Origin: Streptomyces sp. SID8374
GTDB taxonomy: Bacteria; Actinomycetota; Actinomycetes; Streptomycetales; Streptomycetaceae
Assembly (NCBI RefSeq): GCF_009865135.1
Contig: NZ_WWGH01000001.1
Span: 3,286,001-3,350,000, forward strand
Reading direction: 5' to 3'
DNA length: 64,000 bases
The notes below the pieces were generated by a model. It made no database searches, had not been told where the DNA came from, and saw nothing but the letters and a program-made list of their open reading frames with translations. Positions 1 to 7,606 of this stretch are shown one piece after another. How positions within the stretch are numbered: the first letter of the stretch is position 1; every line of letters begins with the position of its first letter. Position numbers and translations under genes: made by a program.

Positions 1-1
1 C

Positions 2-358
2 GGGGCGATGGCCCGGACCGGGGGGATCTCGCCGGTCGCGGCGACGGCGGTGGCGGCCGGTCTGGTGGGCCTGTTCGGCCAGTTGTTCTCGCGCTACCGG
101 TTCACCTCCTCGCTGCCGTACATCACGGCGGCAATCGGTCCGCTGCTGCCCGGTTCGGCGACGTACTTCGGTCTGCTGGGCGTGGCGCAGAACGATGTGA
201 CCCGGGGGCTGACCTCGCTGTCGACGGCGGTCGCGACGGCGCTGGCCATCGCGATCGGGGTGAACCTGGGGAGCGAGATCTCGCGGCTGTTCATGGGGGT
301 GCCGGGCGCGGTCGGCGGGGCGAGCCGCCGGGCGGCGAAGCGGACCAGGGGGTTCTAG
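2..358 (+). CDS. Threonine/serine exporter family protein (ThrE-like), C-terminal fragment
   Basis: The frame is open from the first bases of the window to the TAG at 356-358, so this is the 3' end of a gene that begins upstream; the ATG at 8 is internal. The visible 118 residues alternate small-residue hydrophobic segments (AVAAGLVGLFGQLFSRY, LPYITAAIGPLLPGSATYFGLLG, a third ending in AIAIGVNLGSE) and finish with a basic tail (SRRAAKRTRGF). The Pro/Gly-rich PLLPGS loop followed by GLLG is typical of the second half of ThrE/DUF3815 membrane proteins, which export threonine and serine. A strong hairpin follows within 20 bases. The family call rests on a fragment, so the substrate is inferred only. 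Confidence 0.6.
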   Translation, partial: GAMARTGGISPVAATAVAAGLVGLFGQLFSRYRFTSSLPYITAAIGPLLPGSATYFGLLGVAQNDVTRGLTSLSTAVATALAIAIGVNLGSEISRLFMGVPGAVGGASRRAAKRTRGF

Positions 359-377
359 GGCCTGCCCCGACGTACGG

Positions 378-410
378 AGCGCCCCTCCCCGCAGCTCGGG
401 GAGGGGCGCT
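378..410. terminator. Strong hairpin terminator after the exporter gene
   Basis: A perfect 14-bp inverted repeat (AGCGCCCCTCCCCG, loop CAGCT, CGGGGAGGGGCGCT) starts 20 bases after the exporter stop and lies between convergent genes. It can act on both strands. There is no U-tract, as is common in Streptomyces. Confidence 0.8.
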
Positions 411-423
411 TTCCGTATGTGGC

Positions 424-444
424 CGTACGGAGATCCTCCGTACG
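424..444. terminator. Second hairpin between convergent genes
   Basis: CGTACGGAG-ATC-CTCCGTACG is a perfect 9-bp inverted repeat with a 3-base loop. It lies 20 bases beyond the stop of the minus-strand dedA-type gene, so it probably terminates that transcript. The loop is tight and the stem short, so this is less certain than the hairpin before it. Confidence 0.45.
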
Positions 445-463
445 CGTACGTACGGGAGGCGGG

Positions 464-1171
464 TCAGCGCTTGGCGTGGCGGCCGCGGCCGGTGGCCGGG
501 GGCGCCGGCGGGCCGTCGGGGGTGCCGAGCGCCTCGGCGGCGGCGGCCTTCTTGCCCTGGCTGCGGGCCCGCAGGACCTCGACCACGATCGGCACCACCG
601 AGATCAGCACGATCAGGATGAGGATCATCTCGATGTTCTCGTGCACGAAGTCGATCTTGCCGAGCAGCGCGCCGAGCACGGTGACGCCGACGCCCCAGAG
701 GATCGCGCCGACGATGTTGTAGGTGATGAAGGAGCGGTAGTTCATCCGGCTGACGCCCGCGATGATCGGCGTGAACGTGCGCACGATGGGCACGAACCGC
801 GCCAGGACCAGCGACTTCGGGCCGTGCTTCTCGAAGAACTCGTGGGCCTTCTCCACGTTCTCCTGCTTGAAGAGGCGGGAGTCCGGGCGCTTGAAGAGGG
901 CCGGGCCGACCTTGCGGCCGAAGAGATAGCCCACCTGGTCGCCGACGATCGCGGCGACGGCGATCAGCGTGCAGACGAGCCAGAGCGGGTACTTCAGCTG
1001 TCCCGTGGTCACCAGCAGCCCCGTGGTGAACAGCAGGGAGTCGCCGGGCAGGAAGAAGCCGATCAGGAGTCCGGACTCGGCGAAGACGATGAGAAGAAGG
1101 CCGGGGAGGCCGAACGTATTGAGCAGATAGTCCGGGTCCAGCCAGCTCGGGCCGAGCGCAAGCGTATTCAA
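464..1171 (-). CDS. DedA family (SNARE-associated/VTT domain) integral membrane protein
   Basis: The protein has several hydrophobic segments and DedA signatures: an N-terminal FAESGLLIGFFLPGDSLL block, then VGDQVGYLFGRKVGP, and later ARFVPIVRTFTPIIAG, which carries the conserved Arg/Pro residues of the family. DedA proteins are inner-membrane proteins linked to lipid flipping and membrane homeostasis. The ATG at 1276 would add 35 poorly conserved residues. I prefer the TTG at 1171 (LNTLALGPSWLDPDYLL), which has a GGAG ten bases upstream and gives 235 residues, a normal family length. The C-terminal tail is Ala/Pro/Arg-rich. It is divergent from the channel gene to its right. Confidence 0.85.
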   Translation of the reverse strand: MNTLALGPSWLDPDYLLNTFGLPGLLLIVFAESGLLIGFFLPGDSLLFTTGLLVTTGQLKYPLWLVCTLIAVAAIVGDQVGYLFGRKVGPALFKRPDSRLFKQENVEKAHEFFEKHGPKSLVLARFVPIVRTFTPIIAGVSRMNYRSFITYNIVGAILWGVGVTVLGALLGKIDFVHENIEMILILIVLISVVPIVVEVLRARSQGKKAAAAEALGTPDGPPAPPATGRGRHAKR

Positions 1172-1381
1172 GGGTCCGGGCTCCAGGATGTGTGCGATGG
1201 GGGCTCTGTCAGGCCGCCCCAAGCTATCAACGCCCGGTGAACGCCCTTGGTTCCAGTGGGGCACAACGGAAATCACGCATCGCGTGAAGCCGGCCGGCGG
1301 ACGACCGGCCCGGTGTGACGCGGGGCCGCCCAGCGGCAGAACCGGGCCGTTTTGCCCGGTTCGTCATCTTATGGTGACCCG

Positions 1382-2677
1382 GTGGCCCCCGAATCCTCCG
1401 CACCCTCGCCGCCCACTCCCGCGCATCCCGCCCCCGCCCCCGCCCGGCGGCTCCTGCCGCTCGTGCTGCCCGCGATCGCCGTCGGCATCGCCTGCGCGCT
1501 GATCCTGCTCGCGGTCAGCCTCCTGGCGGAACGGCTCCAGGACGTGCTCTGGGAGACCCTGCCGGACGCGCTCGGCGTGGGGCGGTTCTCCTCGCTCTGG
1601 ATGATCGTCATGCTCACCGCGACCGGCCTCGCGGTGAGCCTGGTCCTGCGGGCGGTGCCCGGACACGGCGGGCCCGACCCGGCCACCACCGGGCTGGTCG
1701 ACGCGCCGATGCGGCCGGGCATCGTCCCCGGACTGCTCCTGGTGACCGTGCTGGCGCTGGCGGGCGGGGTGAGCCTCGGGCCGGAGAACCCGATCACCGC
1801 GGCCAACGTCGCCCTCGCCTACTGGCTCGGGCGGCGGGCCGCGCCGGGCGCACCCGCCGAGCTCTGGGTGGCGCTGGCCGCGGCCGGGACCATCGGCGCC
1901 CTCTTCGGCACCCCGATCGCCGCCGCCCTGATCCTCTCCGAGTCGCTGGCCTCGCAGCCCGGGCCCGGGGCGTTCTGGGACCGGCTGTTCGCCCCGCTGG
2001 CGGCCGGTACGGCGGGGGCGCTGACCATGTCGCTGATCGCGGAGCCCAGCTTCGACCTCTCCCTCCCCCCGTACGCCGGACCGCACTGGGGCGACCTGCT
2101 CTCCGCCCTGCTGATCGCCTCGGCGGGCGCGCTCCTCGGGCTGGTGGCGGTGTACGCGTTCCCGGTGGCGCACCGGGCCTTCCGCACACTGCGGTACCCG
2201 GTGCTCGCGCTGGCCCTCGGCGGGCTGGTGCTGGGGCTGCTCGGGGCGCTGGGCGGCCATCTGACCCTCTTCAAGGGGCTGGACGAGGTGAAGGAGATCG
2301 CCGGGGACCCGAACGGGTGGTCGGCCGGGGAGTTCGCGGGGATGGCGGTGGTGAAGATGGCCGCCCTGGTGGTCGCGGCGACGTGCGGCTTCCGGGGCGG
2401 GCGGATCTTCCCGGCGGTCTTCGCGGGGGTGGCGCTCGGCCTCTGCGCCCACGCCCTGGTCGACGCCGTACCGCCGGCGCTCGCGGTCGCCTGCGGGGTG
2501 CTGGGCGTGCTGCTCGCCGTGACCCGGCAGGGGTGGGTGAGCCTGTTCACGGCGGCGGTGCTGGTCAGCGACGCGTCCGTACTGCCGCTGCTCTGCGCCG
2601 CCACCCTGCCCGCCTGGCTGCTGGTGACCGGGCGCCCCCAGATGCAGCTGGACGGGGAGGGCAAGGCGCTGCGGTGA
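1382..2677 (+). CDS. ClC-type chloride/ion channel family protein
   Basis: About 430 residues with ten or so hydrophobic helices after a short Pro/Ala-rich N-terminus. The core GGVSLGPENPITAANVALAYWLGRR matches the ClC helix N-terminus motif (GREGP-like; here G-P-E-N-P), and GALFGTPIAAALILSE and CGFRGGRIFPAVFAGVALG match the other pore-lining ClC motifs. The glutamate of GPEN aligns with the ClC gating region; whether it is a channel or an exchanger cannot be told. The GTG at 1382 is favoured; an upstream in-frame TTG at 1352 is possible. It stands alone between dedA (divergent) and wrbA. Confidence 0.8.
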   Translation: MAPESSAPSPPTPAHPAPAPARRLLPLVLPAIAVGIACALILLAVSLLAERLQDVLWETLPDALGVGRFSSLWMIVMLTATGLAVSLVLRAVPGHGGPDPATTGLVDAPMRPGIVPGLLLVTVLALAGGVSLGPENPITAANVALAYWLGRRAAPGAPAELWVALAAAGTIGALFGTPIAAALILSESLASQPGPGAFWDRLFAPLAAGTAGALTMSLIAEPSFDLSLPPYAGPHWGDLLSALLIASAGALLGLVAVYAFPVAHRAFRTLRYPVLALALGGLVLGLLGALGGHLTLFKGLDEVKEIAGDPNGWSAGEFAGMAVVKMAALVVAATCGFRGGRIFPAVFAGVALGLCAHALVDAVPPALAVACGVLGVLLAVTRQGWVSLFTAAVLVSDASVLPLLCAATLPAWLLVTGRPQMQLDGEGKALR

Positions 2678-2806
2678 GGGGGGCCGTGGACGTACTGGGT
2701 GGGCCCGCCCGGCGCGCCGGGTGCGGCGGATATCCGTATCGTCGGCTTCGTACCTTTGCGCAGTGTTTCGCCCTGATGCTGTCCCTGTCCCGACGGAGGT
2801 CCCCGC

Positions 2807-3430
2807 ATGTCCACGCCCGTCAACGTCGCCGTCATCTACTACTCGTCCACCGGCACGATCGCCACCATCGCCAAGGCCATCGCCGAGGACGCGGAGCGGG
2901 CCGGGGCCCAGGTGCGGCTGCGCAAGGCCGCCGAGCTGGCCCCGCAGGCGGCCATCGACTCCAACCCGGCCTGGGCCGCCAACCTGGAGGCGACCGCCTC
3001 CATCCCGGAGGTCTCGCCGGACGACATGGTCTGGGCGGACGCGGTGATCTTCGGTTCGCCGACCCGGTACGGGAACATCACCGCGCAGCTCAAGCAGTTC
3101 ATCGACACCCTCGGCGGGCTCTGGCAGTCCGGGCAGCTGGCGGACAAGGTCTACAGCGGCTTCACCGCCAGCGCCACCGCCCACGGCGGCCAGGAGTCCA
3201 CGCTGCTCGCGCTCTACAACACGATCCACCACTTCGGCGGCATCCTCGTCACCCCCGGGTACACCGACCCGTCGAAGTTCGTCGACGGCAACCCGTACGG
3301 CACCTCGCACGTGTCCGGGCAGGGCGACCTCCCCGTCGGTGACGTGACCCTGACCGCCGCCCGCGTGCAGGCCGAGCGCGTCGTGAAGTTCACCCGGGCG
3401 CTGAAGGCCGGGCTCGCCGCCGAGAGCTGA
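2807..3430 (+). CDS. wrbA: NAD(P)H:quinone oxidoreductase, WrbA type
   Basis: A 207-residue flavodoxin-fold protein. The N-terminal YYSSTGTIATIAKAIAEDAE is the FMN phosphate-binding loop, and FGSPTRYGNITAQLKQFID followed by GFTASATAHGGQEST is diagnostic of WrbA. It performs two-electron quinone reduction that limits oxidative stress. The ATG has a GGAGGT ribosome-binding site 6 bases upstream. The decarboxylase gene follows 49 bases later on the same strand, so the two may be co-transcribed. Confidence 0.93.
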   Translation: MSTPVNVAVIYYSSTGTIATIAKAIAEDAERAGAQVRLRKAAELAPQAAIDSNPAWAANLEATASIPEVSPDDMVWADAVIFGSPTRYGNITAQLKQFIDTLGGLWQSGQLADKVYSGFTASATAHGGQESTLLALYNTIHHFGGILVTPGYTDPSKFVDGNPYGTSHVSGQGDLPVGDVTLTAARVQAERVVKFTRALKAGLAAES

Positions 3431-3479
3431 GAGAACCGAGAGCCGCAGAAGCCGAGAGCTGAGGAAGAGGACTCCCCCC

Positions 3480-4907
3480 ATGCCGCTCCACCGAGGCGCC
3501 CATCCGCAGCGGGACGAACACTCCGAGGAGCGGCGCAGGCTCGCCCTCAACCCCTTCTACGGCGAGGCCGATCCGACGGCCGCGATGAACACCGCGCCGC
3601 CCCGGCACCGGCTCCCCGACGGGCCGATGCCGCCGCTGACCGCGTACCGGCTGGTCCATGACGAGCTGATGCTGGACGGCAACTCCCGGCTCAACCTGGC
3701 CACCTTCGTCACCACCTGGATGGAGCCGCAGGCCGGGGTGCTGATGGGTGAGTGCCAGGACAAGAACATGATCGACAAGGACGAGTACCCGCGCACCGCC
3801 GAGCTGGAGCGGCGCTGTGTGGCGATGCTCGCCGACCTGTGGAACGCGCCCGATCCCTCGACCGCCGTGGGGTGTTCGACCACCGGGTCGAGTGAGGCGT
3901 GCATGCTGGCCGGGCTCGCCCTGAAGCGCCGCTGGGCGAGGCGGAACGCGGACCGCTATCCGGCGACCGCCCGGCCCAATCTGGTGATGGGCGTCAATGT
4001 GCAGGTCTGCTGGGAGAAGTTCTGCAACTTCTGGGAGGTGGAGGCCCGGCAGGTCCCGATGGACGGCGAGCGCTTCCATCTCGACCCGCAGGCCGCCGCC
4101 GAGCTCTGCGACGAGAACACGATCGGGGTCGTCGGCATCCTCGGCTCCACCTTTGACGGGTCCTACGAGCCCATCGCCGACCTCTGCGCGGCCCTGGACG
4201 CCCTCCAGGAGCGCACCGGCCTCGATGTCCCCGTCCATGTCGACGGCGCCTCCGGCGCGATGGTGGCGCCCTTCCTCGACCCGAACCTGGTGTGGGACTT
4301 CCGGCTGCCGAGGGTCTCCTCGATCAACACCTCGGGCCACAAGTACGGGCTGGTCTACCCGGGCGTCGGCTGGGCCCTGTGGCGTACGTCGGACGAGCTG
4401 CCGGAGGAGCTGGTGTTCCGGGTCAACTACCTGGGCGGCGACATGCCGACGTTCGCGCTGAACTTCTCGCGGCCCGGGGCGCAGGTGGTGGCGCAGTACT
4501 ACACGTTCCTGCGCCTCGGGCACGACGGCTACCGGGCGGTCCAGCAGGCCTCCCGGGACGTGGCCTGCGGGCTGGCCCGGGAGGTGGAAGAGCTCGGGGA
4601 CTTCCGGCTGCTGACACGGGGCGACGAGCTGCCGGTGTTCGCCTTCACGACGAACCCCGACGTCCACGCGTACGACGTGTTCGACGTCTCCCGCCGGCTG
4701 CGGGAGCACGGGTGGCTGGTCCCGGCCTACACGTTCCCCGCCAACCGGCAGGACCTGTCGGTGCTGCGGGTGGTGTGCCGCAACGGGTTCTCCTCGGACC
4801 TGGCCGCCCTGCTGATCGAGGACCTGAAGCTGCTGCTCCCCGAACTGCGGGCGCAGAAGCACCCGTTGAGCCACGACCGGGCGGTCCCGACCGCCTTCCA
4901 CCACTAG
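3480..4907 (+). CDS. gadB: Glutamate decarboxylase (PLP-dependent)
   Basis: 475 residues, full length for GadB. It converts glutamate to GABA with release of CO2, consuming a proton. The PLP lysine is Lys288 in SINTSGHKYGLVYPG. The upstream TGSSEACMLAGLALKRRW and VHVDGASGAMVAPF (Asp/Ala over the pyridine ring) are the other group II decarboxylase motifs. The C-terminus contains HPLSHD and ends in FHH; a late His is seen in the autoinhibitory tail of acid-regulated GadB proteins (inference). The start ATG follows a GAGGAAGAGG ribosome-binding site. It lies directly behind wrbA. Confidence 0.93.
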   Translation: MPLHRGAHPQRDEHSEERRRLALNPFYGEADPTAAMNTAPPRHRLPDGPMPPLTAYRLVHDELMLDGNSRLNLATFVTTWMEPQAGVLMGECQDKNMIDKDEYPRTAELERRCVAMLADLWNAPDPSTAVGCSTTGSSEACMLAGLALKRRWARRNADRYPATARPNLVMGVNVQVCWEKFCNFWEVEARQVPMDGERFHLDPQAAAELCDENTIGVVGILGSTFDGSYEPIADLCAALDALQERTGLDVPVHVDGASGAMVAPFLDPNLVWDFRLPRVSSINTSGHKYGLVYPGVGWALWRTSDELPEELVFRVNYLGGDMPTFALNFSRPGAQVVAQYYTFLRLGHDGYRAVQQASRDVACGLAREVEELGDFRLLTRGDELPVFAFTTNPDVHAYDVFDVSRRLREHGWLVPAYTFPANRQDLSVLRVVCRNGFSSDLAALLIEDLKLLLPELRAQKHPLSHDRAVPTAFHH

Positions 4908-4959
4908 GGCCTGTCGTCCACCGCCGGGCCGCCCACCAGCGATTCCGCCAGGGCTTCCG

Positions 4960-5772
4960 CTACCGGCTCAGGCGGGCGAACTTCCCCACCGCCAGCGGGA
5001 AGAACACCGCGATGATCGCCACCGGCCAGAGGACTGCGAGCAGTTGGGCGTGTTCGGCGGCCCAGGAGCCGGTGGCGCCGCCCGGGTTGCCGAACAACTC
5101 TCGTACGGAGGTGGCCGTGGCGGACATCGGGTTCCACTCGACCACCGCGCCCAGCCAGCCCGGCATCGACGCCGGGGAGGCGAACACGTTGGAGAGGAAG
5201 CCGACCGGCCAGACCAGGATCTGCACCGCCTGCACCAGTTCGGGCCGCCCCGCCACCATGGCCAGGTGGATGCCGACCCAGAGCATCGCGAACCGGAGCA
5301 GGAGCAGCAGCCCCACCGCGCCGAGGGCGGCGGCCGGGCCGTTGTGCCAGCGCCAGCCGACCGCGTAGCCGACCCCGCCCATCACCGCGAGCGCCGCCGT
5401 CGACTGGAGCATGTCCGCGGCGCTGCGGCCGACCAGGACCGCGCTCGGGGCCATCGGCAGGGAGCGGAACCGGTCGATGACGCCCTTGCCCAGGTCCTGG
5501 GTGACCGCGAGCATCGTGCTCTCCAGGCCGAAGGCCATGGTCAGCGCGAGCATCCCGGGGACCAGGTACTCGGTGGGGTCGCCCGCCACGCCCCGGCCGC
5601 CGCCGACCAGGTACGTGAACATCAGGAGCAGCATCACCGGGAAGACCAGGCCCACGAGCACCGCGACGGGCTGCCGGGCCCAGTGGGCCAGTTCGCGGCG
5701 GGTCATCGTCCAGGAGTCGGTCAGGGCCCAGCCGAGCCGGCTGCCGCCGGCGGGAACGGTCGTCGCACTCAT
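4960..5772 (-). CDS. ABC-2 type transporter permease, DrrB family
   Basis: 270 residues with six hydrophobic segments typical of ABC-2 export permeases ([20 protein letters not shown], then [21 protein letters not shown]). The [18 protein letters not shown] and [17 protein letters not shown] motifs match DrrB-like drug exporters. The start overlaps the stop of the ATPase by four bases, so the two are translationally coupled. Together with the PadR regulator upstream this looks like an inducible export system for a hydrophobic compound. Confidence 0.9.
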   Translation of the reverse strand: MSATTVPAGGSRLGWALTDSWTMTRRELAHWARQPVAVLVGLVFPVMLLLMFTYLVGGGRGVAGDPTEYLVPGMLALTMAFGLESTMLAVTQDLGKGVIDRFRSLPMAPSAVLVGRSAADMLQSTAALAVMGGVGYAVGWRWHNGPAAALGAVGLLLLLRFAMLWVGIHLAMVAGRPELVQAVQILVWPVGFLSNVFASPASMPGWLGAVVEWNPMSATATSVRELFGNPGGATGSWAAEHAQLLAVLWPVAIIAVFFPLAVGKFARLSR

Positions 5773-6761
5773 GCCGCCACCTCCGTCTCGTCCACTGCCT
5801 GTTCGCCGGCGGGCTTCACGGTCCCGGGTGTTCCCGTCAGGGACAGGAACACCTCGTCCAGCGTCGGGCGGCGCACCGCGATGTCCTCCGCCTCGATGCC
5901 CGCCTCCTCAAAGGTCCGGACCGCCCGTGTCAGGGCCGCCATCCGGTCCGGGGCCGGGGCGCTGATGAGCCGGCGGTCCGGGTCGAGGAGGGGGCCCGGG
6001 GACCCGAGCAGCGCGGCCGCCTCCGCCAGGCGGCTCGCGTCGCGCAGGACGATGTCGATGCGGTCGCCGCCGACGAGCGCCTTGAGCTGGTCGGACGTGC
6101 CCTCGGCGGCGGCCCTGCCCTCGTCGATGAGCGAGATCCGGTCGGCCAGCTGGTCCGCCTCCTCCAGGTACTGCGTGGTCAGCAGGACGGTGGTGCCGCC
6201 GCCGACCAGGGACCGGACCGCGTCCCAGACCTCGGCCCGGCCGCGCGGGTCCAGGCCCGTCGTGGGCTCGTCCAGGAAGAGGACGGCCGGTTCGGTGATC
6301 AGTGAGGCGGCCAGGTCGAGTCGCCTGCGCATCCCGCCGCTGTACTGCTTCACGGCCTTGCGCCCGGTGTCCGCGAGCCCGAACCGCTCCAGGAGTTCGT
6401 CGGCCCGGCTGCCCGCCCGGCGTGCGCCCAGGTGGTACAGGCGCCCGAACATCTCCAGGTTCTGCCGGCCCCCGAGCTGCTCGTCCACCGCCGCGTGCTG
6501 CCCGAGCAGCCCGATCCGCCGCCGTACGTCGGAGGCCCGCTCGCGGACGTCGAGACCGGCCACGGTGACCCGGCCCGCGTCGGAGCGCAGCAGCGTCGAC
6601 ATGATCCGTACGGCGGTGGCCTTGCCCGCCCCGTTGGGGCCGAGCACCGCGTGGACGGTGCCGGCTGCGACCGTGAGGTCCAGCCCGTCGAGGGCGCGTT
6701 TCTCCCCGTACCTCTTGTGTACGCCGTCCAGGACGATCGCGTCGGTCACGTTCCCCGCCAT
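5769..6761 (-). CDS. ABC transporter ATP-binding protein, DrrA family, with altered Walker A
   Basis: 330 residues. The nucleotide-binding domain has the signature [16 protein letters not shown], Walker [14 protein letters not shown] and the DrrA-type switch [15 protein letters not shown]. The Walker A reads [10 protein letters not shown]: Lys47 is present, but the Ser/Thr that follows it, which ligates Mg2+, is Ala48. The C-terminal 80 residues ([34 protein letters not shown]) are the usual DrrA extension. The ATG has a GGAAGG ribosome-binding site. A consensus-like promoter flanked by two operator palindromes precedes it (6777-6838). Confidence 0.9.
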   Translation of the reverse strand: MAGNVTDAIVLDGVHKRYGEKRALDGLDLTVAAGTVHAVLGPNGAGKATAVRIMSTLLRSDAGRVTVAGLDVRERASDVRRRIGLLGQHAAVDEQLGGRQNLEMFGRLYHLGARRAGSRADELLERFGLADTGRKAVKQYSGGMRRRLDLAASLITEPAVLFLDEPTTGLDPRGRAEVWDAVRSLVGGGTTVLLTTQYLEEADQLADRISLIDEGRAAAEGTSDQLKALVGGDRIDIVLRDASRLAEAAALLGSPGPLLDPDRRLISAPAPDRMAALTRAVRTFEEAGIEAEDIAVRRPTLDEVFLSLTGTPGTVKPAGEQAVDETEVAA

Positions 6762-6776
6762 CCTTCCGCAGCTCTG

Positions 6777-6792
6777 TAGTCAAACTTGACTA
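6777..6792. promoter_or_regulatory. PadR operator copy 1
   Basis: TAGTCAA-AC-TTGACTA is a perfect 7-bp inverted repeat with a 2-base centre, 16 bases before the ATPase start and downstream of its -10. A closely related sequence stands in front of padR and a third at the -35, so this is the likely binding site of the PadR protein encoded next door. Confidence 0.7.
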
Positions 6793-6800
6793 CCGGCTCG

Positions 6801-6829
6801 AAAGTAAACCCGTGCGGCTCATTCGTCAA
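6801..6829 (-). promoter_or_regulatory. Candidate promoter of the ABC exporter genes
   Basis: On the minus strand, TTGACG (6829-6824) and TACTTT (6806-6801) are separated by exactly 17 bases. This is close to the vegetative consensus and lies between two copies of the operator. It would give the ATPase/permease pair its own transcript besides read-through from padR. Confidence 0.55.
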
Positions 6830-6838
6830 ACTTGATCA
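6823..6838. promoter_or_regulatory. PadR operator copy 2 (overlaps -35 and the padR stop)
   Basis: TCGTCAA-AC-TTGATCA keeps the TCAA-AC-TTGA core of copy 1 and overlaps both the -35 of the exporter promoter and the last codons of padR. The outer arms are degenerate, so it is probably a weaker site. Confidence 0.5.
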
Positions 6839-7477
6839 GTCGTTGTCCCCCGGGTCGGGGACACCCGTCGCGTAGGGGTTCTCCTCGCCCTCGGCGAGCA
6901 CGCCGACGAACGGGGCGCCCTCGCCCGCGAAGGTGTACGCCCCGCCCTCGATCCGTGCGATCAGCCCCCGGGTCCACTCCGCGCCCGCGTCGGCCGAGTG
7001 CACCCACAGGTTCATGATCTCGCCGATGTGGCCGAGGGATTCGGGGCCGTCCTCGGGCGTGTAGTAGTCGGTGACCGACTTCCGCCACTCCTTCATGCCC
7101 TCCACCCGCTCCTTGAGCAGCGCCACCGCCTCCTCGCGGGGCAGGTCGACGATGAACCCGATCGCCGCCGAGAGGACGTCGAGGTTCTGGTCGTAGGAGC
7201 GGATGGCGTCGCGCAGGAGGGTGCGGTACTCCGCGAGGCCCTCCTCCGTCACCTCGTACTCGGTGCGCGGCGGGCCGCCCGCGGTGGAGGGGGCCGTCTC
7301 GTGCGCGAGGAGCAGCCCCTGCTTCGCCATCTGCTTCAGGGCGTGGTAGATCGACCCGGGCTTGGCGTTGGACCACTCGTGCGCGCCCCAGAACTCCAGG
7401 TCGTTGCGGACCTGGTAGCCGTGCGCGCGACCGTGCATGCGTACGGCGCCGAGGACCAGCAGCCGGATCGCGGACAT
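6836..7477 (-). CDS. PadR family transcriptional regulator
   Basis: 213 residues. The N-terminal winged helix is of PadR type (RLLVLGAVRMHGRAHGYQVRNDLE, then KPGSIYHALKQMAKQGLL and RTEYEVTEEGL). A helical C-terminal dimerisation domain follows (about residues 100-190). PadR proteins repress multidrug exporters and release DNA on binding the drug. The ATG at 7477 (MSAIRLL) is preferred over the GTG at 7486 because GGAAGGGG is better placed for it. The gene heads a padR-ATPase-permease unit, and matching palindromes precede padR and the ATPase, suggesting autoregulation. Confidence 0.92.
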   Translation of the reverse strand: MSAIRLLVLGAVRMHGRAHGYQVRNDLEFWGAHEWSNAKPGSIYHALKQMAKQGLLLAHETAPSTAGGPPRTEYEVTEEGLAEYRTLLRDAIRSYDQNLDVLSAAIGFIVDLPREEAVALLKERVEGMKEWRKSVTDYYTPEDGPESLGHIGEIMNLWVHSADAGAEWTRGLIARIEGGAYTFAGEGAPFVGVLAEGEENPYATGVPDPGDND

Positions 7478-7493
7478 GGCACCCACCCCTTCC

Positions 7494-7509
7494 TATTCAA
7501 CTTTGACTA
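7494..7509. promoter_or_regulatory. PadR operator copy 3 (autoregulatory)
   Basis: TATTCAA-CT-TTGACTA is a 7-bp inverted repeat with one mismatch and the same spacing as the copy at 6777. It lies 17 bases upstream of the padR start. Confidence 0.65.
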
Positions 7510-7606
7510 GGGTAGCCCGGCCGACCGGAAGGGGAGGGTCCGCCGGGGCCCCGGACCTCGGGAGGGGGCAGGTTCAGAGCTCTCGGGAGGGGGCGGGCTC
7601 AGAAGC

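Noticed and set aside
2708..2721. CCCGGCGCGCCGGG palindrome after the channel gene as a terminator
   Set aside because: It has no loop and is a self-complementary 14-mer containing an AscI-type site, so a hairpin would lose its central pairs. It may still form a weak structure but is not listed.
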